This document shows, piece after piece, positions 56,864 through 64,000 of a stretch of DNA of 64,000 bases. How positions within the stretch are numbered: position 1 is the first letter of the stretch; every line of letters begins with the position of its first letter. The notes under the pieces are model-generated. The model made no database searches. It was given only the letters and a program-made list of their open reading frames with translations, and was not told where the DNA came from. Source of the stretch: Actinomycetales bacterium (GTDB lineage: Bacteria; Actinomycetota; Actinomycetes; Actinomycetales; Dermatophilaceae); NCBI GenBank assembly GCA_016710385.1, contig JADJVX010000012.1, positions 53,038 to 117,037 on the forward strand. The letters are read 5' to 3'. A program made the translations under genes and the position numbers.

Positions 56864-58138
56864 ATGGATCACGACCACGGACCGGTCTTCGTGTCCTACC
56901 GGCATAGCGACGGCACGGAGCCTGCCCGGGCGGTGACGGCCGTCCTGCGGGCGTGCGGGCTGAGCGTGTGGCTCGACGAATACGCCATGCTCGTCGGCAG
57001 CTTCACCTACCGCATGGACGAGGCACTCCGGTCGGGGGCCTCGGCCGGGGTCTTGGTCGCCACGCCCGACGTGCGGCTCAGCAAGGCCATCCAGACGGTG
57101 GAGTTTCCGGCTCTCGCGCGCTTGTCTCAGGAGAGCCACATGCTGCTGGGTGTTGTGTCCCCGCTGCGACGCAGCGACGGCAGTGTCGACGAGCAGGCCA
57201 CCGCGGGGCTCTACGACCCAATTCCCGACTTCGACCTGGCCGACCACAAGCACTACGGCGCGGACCGTCGCGAGGACCTTTTCTCGCTCGCGCGCGACTT
57301 CGTTATCGATCGGATGCGGGCGCTGCGACCCGAGACCGAGCGTGCAGTCCTGCGCATCGACGTGGCTACCCGCAACCAGGCCAGCGACAGCGACCGCACC
57401 GCGGCTCATCTCGACGTGCGCCTGGACATCCACGGCGAGGGCCTGCTGCCCAGTCCCACCGGGATGGACCTCTTCGCGGCAGCTGCACCGATCTTGACCC
57501 AGGCGTTCGTCGACAGCGGAGCCACCTCCGTGGAGTTCAGCGGGAATGGACACCTGAGCTTCCTGCTCGCGCTCGGAGCGGTGTTCCCGCGTTCCCGGTG
57601 TGCGTCGATGGCCTTCGTCGACGCCAACGGTGAACGGTGGTTGAGCCCCCGGACCGCCCTCGCGTCACCCAGCCAACCCCTCGTGGTGCGGACGGCGATT
57701 CCCGACGCCACGATCGTGTCCGCAGCCGAGCGGGTGCTGGTGAGCATCGAGGTGCTGGCCACGGGCTATGCACCCGCGGCGGTGTCGCTGCTGGCCGCAG
57801 ACCCTGCTGGATGGCGGGCGGCATACGCCATCACTCCGAGTGTCCCGGGCAACCTGCTGTCGCCGGCCGACGCCGAGGCGTGGGCCAATGACATCTGCGC
57901 GGACCTCGTCTCGGTCATGAGCGAAGCGGGGGTGGACGAGCTGCATCTGCTCTACTCCGGCCCTGCCGCGCTCGCCCCTCTCATCGGACGCAACCTCACG
58001 GGGTATGCCGTGACGGCATACGAGGTGCTCGATCGCTTTAACCCCACGAAGGCGAGGTACGTGCCAACGATCGCTATCAAAGTCGGCGGCGCGGTCACCC
58101 AGCTGAGGGCGCTGTTGACCGAGGAGTCGGCTTCGTAG
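56864..58138 (+). CDS. TIR-SAVED effector
   Basis: This 424-residue protein has an N-terminal TIR domain (about 8-130; VFVSYRHSDGTEPARAVTAVL, LSVWLDEYAM, then SKAIQTVEFPALARL with the likely catalytic Glu). The C-terminal SAVED domain (about 160-424) ends in the diagnostic LHLLYSGPAALAPLIGRNL and ARYVPTIAI. TIR-SAVED proteins (CBASS and type III CRISPR) form filaments on cyclic tri-adenylate and destroy NAD+. Its position between two arrays of a Cas10 system makes Cas10 the natural signal source. No CBASS cyclase is present. The leader of array 2 starts about 30 bases after its stop. Confidence 0.85.
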   Translation: MDHDHGPVFVSYRHSDGTEPARAVTAVLRACGLSVWLDEYAMLVGSFTYRMDEALRSGASAGVLVATPDVRLSKAIQTVEFPALARLSQESHMLLGVVSPLRRSDGSVDEQATAGLYDPIPDFDLADHKHYGADRREDLFSLARDFVIDRMRALRPETERAVLRIDVATRNQASDSDRTAAHLDVRLDIHGEGLLPSPTGMDLFAAAAPILTQAFVDSGATSVEFSGNGHLSFLLALGAVFPRSRCASMAFVDANGERWLSPRTALASPSQPLVVRTAIPDATIVSAAERVLVSIEVLATGYAPAAVSLLAADPAGWRAAYAITPSVPGNLLSPADAEAWANDICADLVSVMSEAGVDELHLLYSGPAALAPLIGRNLTGYAVTAYEVLDRFNPTKARYVPTIAIKVGGAVTQLRALLTEESAS

Positions 58139-58166
58139 CGGGGGTGGCGGGTTGGCGGGCTTGGCG

Positions 58167-58332
58167 GAGGGTGTGTTGGCGGACACCGTCGGAAGGCGTC
58201 GGGTGTGTAGGCCTCTGACCAGCGCAAACGTCGACGGAGGGGCGGTCTGGAGGGTGTCCAGTGGTTCGCGTGCGGTCGGGTGTGAAAACGGACATCGTTT
58301 GTGCTGGTCAGCGGCTCGCGCGAGGCGATAGG
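58167..58332 (+). promoter_or_regulatory. Leader of CRISPR array 2
   Basis: This 166-base region is a diverged duplicate of the array 1 leader, with the same order of blocks and nearly the same length. The inverted repeat is conserved: CCTCTGACCAGCGCAAACG (58212-58230) and CGTTTGTGCTGGTCAGCGG (58296-58314). Substitutions concentrate between the arms, which suggests selection on the arms. Confidence 0.85.
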
Positions 58333-60288
58333 GTTCCGCTGTACGTCTCGCACGACAGCGAATAGAAACGAAGCGCGAGGTGTTGTTGAGGTTCTCGTGG
58401 ATGATGTTCCGCTGTACGTCTCGCACGACAGCGAATAGAAACTTACGGAGCTCCTCACAGCGAACCGCGTCCGTTAAGGACGACGTTCCGCTGTACGTCT
58501 CGCACGACAGCGAATAGAAACCTCAGGAAGACGAACTTGGCACGGGGGAGGCTGTTCCGCTGTACGTCTCGCACGACAGCGAATAGAAACAAGGTGCCCT
58601 TGCTGGCCTGAGCCGCAACGAAGTGAAGTTCCGCTGTACGTCTCGCACGACAGCGAATAGAAACGAAGCGCGAGGTGTTGTTGAGGTTCTCGTGGATGAT
58701 GTTCCGCTGTACGTCTCGCACGACAGCGAATAGAAACCGTGCACTCGTGGGTGCGCCGACCGTCCGCCCAGGTTCCGCTGTACGTCTCGCACGACAGCGA
58801 ATAGAAACATCCAAGCGTTCGCGCACGGTTTGGCTCGCGGTGTTGTTCCGCTGTACGTCTCGCACGACAGCGAATAGAAACTGAGCTGGTCGAGCTTCGT
58901 GAGCACGTCCGTGACGGTTCCGCTGTACGTCTCGCACGACAGCGAATAGAAACTCTGCGAGTCGTCGTTGTAGAAAACTTCGGGTCCGCCGGATCGTTCC
59001 GCTGTACGTCTCGCACGACAGCGAATAGAAACGTCCAGCCCGCCGCGGCGAGCTCCTTGGCCAGCGCGGGTTCTGCTGTACGTCTCGCACGACAGCGAAT
59101 AGAAACGCGGAGCAACCATCAGGCGCAAGGCAGCAAGTGCTTCAGGTTCCGCTGTACGTCTCGCACGACAGCGAATAGAAACGGGGCATACCCCTTGGCC
59201 ACAGCCGTGATGGCTGTCTGGTTCCGCTGTACGTCTCGCACGACAGCGAATAGAAACACGCAGACGACGTTGATCAGGTAGTTGACGCCGAAGGTTCCGC
59301 TGTACGTCTCGCACGACAGCGAATAGAAACCGCAATTTCCGCACTTTGTCTTGATCGTGTACAGGCCTTGCGGTTCCGCTGTACGTCTCGCACGACAGCG
59401 AATAGAAACTCGTCGGCTCTTCTGGTGTGAACCAGTCGAGCGCTGCGCCAGTTCCGCTGTACGTCTCGCACGACAGCGAATAGAAACGACGACGTACTGG
59501 CCTGGCAGCAGGTTGGTGAAGTTCCGCTGTACGTCTCGCACGACAGCGAATAGAAACTCGATGTCGACGCCACGGCACGCCGCGCGCTCATGCCAGTTCC
59601 GCTGTACGTCTCGCACGACAGCGAATAGAAACCCTTTACGGTAGACGATAAACCTTCAAAAAGAGCAGTTCCGCTGTACGTCTCGCACGACAGCGAATAG
59701 AAACCGGGTGATACTGCGGACGGTCGCGCCACAGGCTGGGCAGGTTCCGCTGTACGTCTCGCACGACAGCGAATAGAAACTTTCTATCCGTACTCCATAC
59801 GGGTAGAGTTTGTCGTTCCGCTGTACGTCTCGCACGACAGCGAATAGAAACCTTCGACACCGATGTGTTGCATGGCTTCCACCCAAGGTTCCGCTGTACG
59901 TCTCGCACGACAGCGAATAGAAACTCTGTTCCCGAGCGCCCTTCGCCTGGTGGAGCAGATCAAGTTCCGCTGTACGTCTCGCACGACAGCGAATAGAAAC
60001 TCGACGCGGAATGGTGGCGACCAGTCGATGGAGCAGGTTCCGCTGTACGTCTCGCACGACAGGGAATAGAAACCTGCATCGCCTGGATCGCAGCGGCCCG
60101 GGCTGCCTCGTTCCGCTGTACGTCTCGCACGACAGCGAATAGAAACCCGCGGCCCAGAGGCCGAGGACGAGCATGCCGAGCCAGTTCCGCTGTACGTCTC
60201 GCACGACAGCGAATAGAAACATGGCGATGAGACCGAAGGTCAACCAGAACGGTTCCGCTGTACGTCTCGCACGACAGCGAATAGAAGC
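58333..60288 (+). CRISPR. CRISPR array 2: 27 repeats of 37 bp
   Basis: The repeat and orientation are the same as in array 1. Twenty-seven copies start at 58333 and end with the copy at 60252-60288, which finishes GAAGC instead of GAAAC. Single-base variants occur at 59070 and 60037. Spacers are about 32-42 bases. Spacer 1 (58370-58405) and spacer 5 (58665-58700) are identical over 36 bases. No cas gene adjoins this array, so it must use the proteins encoded before array 1. Confidence 0.98.
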
Positions 60289-60325
60289 GCGATCGTCACC
60301 GGGATGGAGAGTGCCTCATCTGGGA

Positions 60326-60344
60326 TGAGCCGGTTTCGGGCTCA
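60326..60344. terminator. Short hairpin after array 2
   Basis: TGAGCC-N7-GGCTCA lies in the 95-base gap between the last repeat of array 2 and the stop of the convergent TIR-like gene. It is weak (6-bp arms) but placed to end transcription from either side. Nothing else is visible in 60289-60383. Confidence 0.35.
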
Positions 60345-60383
60345 GCGCGGGCGAATGCAGGGGCTATAGCGCGCTACCGCGAG

Positions 60384-61456
60384 CTACGATCCGAGGGTTG
60401 CCAGCATGGCGGTCGCCCGGTCCTTCCACGGACTTTCACCCGCGGGCGCGAGGCAACGGCCCAACACCAGCTCGGCAGCCCTGCGCAGCTCGTGGGATGC
60501 GAGGATGGCTTCCAGGTTGGTTTCGATGTGATCCACCAGCCGCCGCTTGATGCCGACGTCCGAGACGTGCATATCGCAAGCAACGGCCAGGGCGTCCTCG
60601 AGCGAGAGCCGGAACAGGCTGTGCACGAGACGACGAGACAACGCCACGTCATCGCTATCGCCGGCCACGTCGATGATCTCGGCCAGGAAGTCGTGAGCAG
60701 GGGCCGCTGCCCGGTAGAGCCGATCCAACAGCTCGACGGACGGTCGGGCGACGCCCTGCTCGCTGCTGCGCACCAGCGACAGGGTCGAATCCTCGTCGAG
60801 GCCGTCACCGCGCGCCAGGGCGGGTGATGGCTGCCTTCCGCAGCCGCTTGTCCTCGAACTCGTCAACGCCACTTCCCGTGCGATGTGCAGGTCGTGGGCG
60901 GTGAGTGAGTCGGGGTTGCCCAGCAGGGATGCCAGCGACTCCCGACGGGCGCGGCTCGTGAGGGCCTGTATGCCGTGCACGAAGACTTTGGCGAGCTCTC
61001 GCCGGAGCACCGCAGAGAAGGTCGAGTCGTCGAACTGAACGATGGTGAAGGAGTAGGTGCGCTCCAGTTCCCGCATGGTATCCGCTAGTCGCGGATCAAT
61101 GGGCTGCGAGACGGCAGCGGCCGGATCCGGTCGGTCTGCTTCTGCCGCGAGGTAGCTGCGGTAGGTATCCGTGAGGCACAGGATCACGAATGGGGTGCCA
61201 TCATCCACGGCCTGGCGCAATTCAGTGGTCCAGGACACTTCGCCGTAGTGACGGACGACCACGAAGACGACCACGTCGGCTGCCGCGACGGATCGCGCGG
61301 AGTTGGCTCGCCAGGAGGCCGAGGCGTTGTTGAGATAGAGGATGTCGCCGGACAGGAAGTGCCACGGGTCGGCGCCCAAGGCCGTTGCGGCGGTGGCGGG
61401 CTTTCGGAGACGACAACGCTGGTGTCGGCAGCCCCGCAGAGCATGATTGTCAACAT
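60384..61456 (-). pseudogene. TIR-like/STAND-type N-terminal domain protein with an apparent frameshift
   Basis: The main frame (stop at 60384, first start TTG at 61379) gives 331 residues. An N-terminal flavodoxin-like or TIR-like fold shows ALGADPWHFLSGDILYLNN, ADVVVFVVVRHYGEVSWTTEL and DGTPFVILCLTDTYRSYL; a helical C-terminal part follows. The expected first strand, MLTIMLCGAADTSVVVSE from ATG 61456, lies in another frame, so a single-base shift near 61385-61410 seems to split the gene. I do not recognise the family with certainty. It is convergent with array 2 and may be a further defence gene. A real mutation and a sequence error cannot be told apart. Confidence 0.5.
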
Positions 61457-61485
61457 CTCAGTCCCATCACTCTGCCGGTGCCAGG

Positions 61486-61537
61486 GAGGTCCGCGAGGGA
61501 GGTCCGCGAGGGAAGTCCGCGAGGGAAGTCCGCGAGG
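61486..61537. repeat. 13-bp tandem repeat upstream of the TIR-like gene
   Basis: Four copies of GGAGGTCCGCGAG (the last two read GGAAGTCCGCGAG) lie head to tail 30 bases upstream of ATG 61456. The repeated AGG boxes sit in the leader of that gene. No other feature is seen between 61538 and 61690. Confidence 0.85.
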
Positions 61538-61693
61538 ACATTCTGCCTCAGGGACAATCACCGACTGTCAGGATCGCTTCACCTCGACCCAGAAGGTGCC
61601 CGGCCTATCGACGGCATGGAGCATGATTGCCCGCATCCGCAGCGGGATGTCCTGGACATAGGGGATGACGGTCATCCCACCCACAAAGGTCGG

Positions 61694-62120
61694 CTAGCAC
61701 GCCCAGGCCACCTCGAGGTGATCACCGCGAAGCAGTGCCCACCGGTCGAGGTAGGCCATCGCGCGGTCGTGGCCGGCGGAGTTCTGGACGAACTGTGACG
61801 CCTTGAGCTTGACCTGGGTGATGAACATCCGCCCGACAGCGTCGACATTGGCCGCAGTTGGCGGTCGCCGGGCTGCCCGCAGCATCTCCTCAACAGGTCT
61901 GCTGGGATGGGATAAGGCGGGCCGAGTGCGATGGTGCCCGCAGGCGCCACTCGGCGGGCGGCGGAGCCGCGCAGGAATCCTGCTAGCGCGGTCACCCCCA
62001 GGCGCTCAGCCGCTCGTCGCCGTCGCCGAGGGTAGAGGCCCACGTCGGTCTCGGCGTGCACGCTGCGCAGGCTGACGATGATCGAGGCATTCGCCCCGTC
62101 GCCACCGCACCAGACCCCGT
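61694..62120 (-). pseudogene. Broken minus-strand coding remnant
   Basis: Two frames carry protein-like sequence. The upstream part reads DGVWCGGDGANASIIVSLRS, HAETDVGLYP and GTIALGPPYPIPADLLR; the downstream part, in another phase, reads NVDAVGRMFITQVKLKASQF and DRAMAYLDRWALLRGDHLEV before a stop at 61694. The phase change lies near 61880-61890. I do not recognise the family. It is either a decayed gene or a gene with a base-calling error. Confidence 0.4.
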
Positions 62121-62616
62121 CAGGGGGAGGCGTCCTCCCCGACCCAAGTCCATCCCGCGGGCGAAAGTCGGGGCAGTTCGGGGTATTGGCGAGGGCGGAA
62201 GGTAGCCATGGCTGCTTCAGTCACGGCCCGCCTGCGCCAGAGGTGCCGGCATCAGGATGTGCAACGCAGATCCGAGGACTCCAGGTGCGGTCCCAGTGGC
62301 GGCGTGCGGCCTTGCTGAGCCCGCGGGCGATGGAACAGTCCCATGGGCGGCCCTGCGGTGCATCGCGCTCGGGCCAGGGCCCGGATCGGAGGCGCTCGCC
62401 TGGAATCGGGATCCGGTAGGGGTGTTGGGAAGGAGGACCCAACATCATGGGACAAGGTCATCGACATTCTGATCGGCTCATCATGTTCCACGGCTGAGCG
62501 AGCCCAACCAGTGTGGCCCGTCGGGTAATCCCCGGCGGGCCACCCGTCTGTCGCGGACGCGCCGAGCTGCCGATGGCCCGTCAGCTCCACAGCGCCCTAG
62601 CCCCGAGGTCGCCTCG
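62121..62616. other. Region without a convincing gene
   Basis: This 496-base stretch shows only short frames on both strands with no recognisable domain, start context or clean coding signal. It may be intergenic or part of the decayed block that surrounds it. Confidence 0.4.
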
Positions 62617-63580
62617 TCACAGCCGCCGGGAAAGCGGCCAGTGGCTCGGCCAGGTCCCCAGAGTGGGGACAAGCTCCACCACACACGTGGTGCCGTCCGT
62701 TGCAGGTGCAGCGGCGAAGTCCAGGCATGTGGGAGGCAGACCGCCCACACCGCAGCCCAGCGGACGAGACCGTCGTCCGCGGTGATCGTGTCGTCCACCA
62801 GCCAGACCGAGCCGCCCACGGCGCTCTGATTGAGCTGGGCTACTGCTCCAGCAGCAGGGGGCACGGCATACCTCGCCTGAGGCAGTGGCTGATCCACACG
62901 TCTGGGTCGCATCGACCGTGACGACCCGACGCCGTCGGTCGTTCACCCAGGCCGCTCCGGGTTCCAGGGTCTCGACGCCACTGGCGGCTGCCTCCACACC
63001 TGCAAGTAACCTGGGCCGCGGCCCCACGGTCCTTGATGTCCGCCAACGCTGGTCTGCTGACACCGGTAGGTCGGCGTCGAGATCGTGCAGCGCAGCGTGA
63101 ATCTGCGCGAGTCTGCAATCTCCTGGCGGTGGCCAGAGCTGCGGCAGCAGCCACGCGCAGAGCATCGGCGGGGCTCATTCCCTCGCGACGTGCCGCTGCG
63201 TACCGTCCGCGGAGCCAGGCAGCCATCAGAGCCCGGACTCGAGGTCCTCGCTGGCGGCCGGGAAGTCCGAGTCCACCGTCGTCGCGATCTGGCAAACGAC
63301 GAGAGGGTGGTGGATGTTCTCAGCACCCACCCCGCACCGAGTGGCAGTGGCGACGCGCAGCACACAGGTGACGTCGGCACGGATTTCGTCGCGGGTGGCT
63401 TCAGAGTCCAGTCGGTTGACGAGGTCGACCTTGAATCTTCTCGGCGGCCCACCCGAGCGGCGAGCCAGGATGCGCTGGCCCGCCCGGCCTTGTGGGCGCG
63501 GAGTGCTGCATCAGCCGGAACAGGGTGACCAACCAGTCCCGCCCGGTCTGGGTCAGCGCCCGCAGCCTACAACTCGATCA
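62617..63580 (-). pseudogene. Frameshift-ridden minus-strand coding remnants
   Basis: Protein-like segments appear in successive different frames when read leftwards from 63580: ALTQTGRDWLVTLFRLMQHSA, then VDLVNRLDSEATRDEIRADV and ENIHHPLVVCQIATTVDSDF ending in TGA near 63232. This is overlapped by MAAWLRGRYAAARREGMSPA (ATG at about 63230), and a last frame reads HAALHDLDADLPVSADQRWR to a stop at 62617. The overlap TGATGG suggests two former genes. No domain is recognised. The repeated phase changes imply decay or poor sequence near a contig end. Confidence 0.4.
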
Positions 63581-63781
63581 CGCGCGCAGCAGGACCGTCC
63601 TCGCGTCGGCTTTGCGTCCAAACCGAGTCGTACGCGGTGCTCCGCTGCCAGTCGGTGAGCAGCCGGGTGATGGCGCGGTAGGCATGGCCGCCGCCGGGTC
63701 GCGTGGCTGCACCGTGCTGCCTCGCTCCGACCTCGCGCAACCCCGGCGTGGCGCCGCCTGACCAGGACGTCGTGGAAGACG

Positions 63782-63997
63782 TCAAGGCACCCGACCGCCT
63801 CGCATTCGTCCCTCGCCGTGGATGACCGCAGCTTCGAATGTCTGCGCCGAAGGTGCGGTCCGGGTCAGACATCGAGTGCCGCGCACCCGGATGTGGAGGT
63901 CGTGCCGGATTGACGCGGTCGCTTGCCACACCAGGGCGGCGAGGTCCTCCCAGGACACCCTCAGGCCGATCGTCGAGTGCGCTGCACCCAGATCCAT
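63782..63997 (-). CDS. Possible small protein at the window edge
   Basis: This frame reads MDLGAAHSTIGLRVSWEDLA and WQATASIRHDLHIRVRG, which looks like real protein, and would have 71 residues from an ATG at 63997 to a stop at 63782. Protein-like sequence seems to continue in another phase after about 63800 (AVGCLDVFHDVLV), so it may be the start of another broken gene. Its function is unknown. Confidence 0.3.
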   Translation of the reverse strand: MDLGAAHSTIGLRVSWEDLAALVWQATASIRHDLHIRVRGTRCLTRTAPSAQTFEAAVIHGEGRMRGGRVP

Positions 63998-64000
63998 GAA

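Noticed and set aside
56864..58138. A CBASS locus around TIR-SAVED
   Set aside because: No CD-NTase, Cap2/Cap3-like or other CBASS gene is found within the window; Cas10 is the nearest possible source of the signal.
1..64000. tRNA or rRNA genes, integrase and attachment sites bounding the defence island
   Set aside because: I looked for tRNA-like ends, recombinase motifs and direct repeats at the island edges and found none that I can support.

Overview
The window is a 64 kb piece of a high-GC actinobacterial chromosome. Dense, mostly overlapping genes with GTG and ATG starts, an HspR/HAIR heat-shock operator, PASTA and LPXTG-type surface proteins and an EF-G2-like factor all point to Actinomycetota. 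I would guess the Intrasporangiaceae/Dermatophilaceae branch of Micrococcales, but no rRNA or tRNA gene is present to confirm it.

Positions 1-34,271 are ordinary chromosome. A persulfide module (SQR, a DsrC/TusE-like protein and a DsrE-like protein, divergent from a CstR-like regulator with a clear operator) is followed by a macrodomain protein, a sortase-anchored adhesin-like protein and a frameshifted ClpB under a HAIR box. Next come a TPR/AAA+ ATPase cluster, a catechol 2,3-dioxygenase, an EF-G-like factor, exonuclease III, a short-chain dehydrogenase, an ArsR-SRPBCC pair, PyrE and LemA. A nitrite/NO module follows (Fe-S-type regulator, DUF2249 protein, NnrS-like membrane protein and a membrane-anchored copper nitrite reductase). 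The segment ends with a secreted zinc protease, DedA, a polar amino-acid ABC transporter and an ABC-2 exporter.

Positions 34,285-60,288 form a defence island. First is a divergent pair: a TIR domain fused to a free-standing EF-Tu domain 2, and a membrane protein with Rossmann, RyR and PGDYL-like domains. Then comes an 11-gene, nearly gap-free type III-D CRISPR-Cas operon. It holds a TIGR03986-like RAMP, an HD-less Cas10 with a DGDD palm motif, a small RAMP, Csx10, a double Cas7, a Csx19-like protein, a two-TM protein with a possible SAVED end, a small conserved protein, Cas6, a reverse transcriptase-Cas1 fusion and Cas2. Two arrays share one 37-bp repeat (32 and 27 repeats) and a duplicated leader. 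Between them lie a PASTA protein, a vWA-SGNH surface hydrolase and a TIR-SAVED protein. The likely logic is that RNA-derived or DNA-derived spacers are captured by RT-Cas1, Cas6 makes crRNAs, and the Cas10-Cas7-Csx10 complex cuts target RNA and makes cyclic oligoadenylate. TIR-SAVED, and perhaps the two-TM protein, would respond by depleting NAD+ or damaging the membrane.

Positions 60,289-64,000 hold one TIR-like gene with an apparent frameshift and a stretch of broken minus-strand coding fragments. These are either decayed genes or low-quality sequence.

One pattern crosses the whole window. The motif GGTATGCCG and its complement CGGCATACC occur many tens of times, inside genes in both orientations, and as inverted pairs forming hairpins at gene ends. 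This layout resembles the uptake-signal sequences of Neisseria and Pasteurellaceae.
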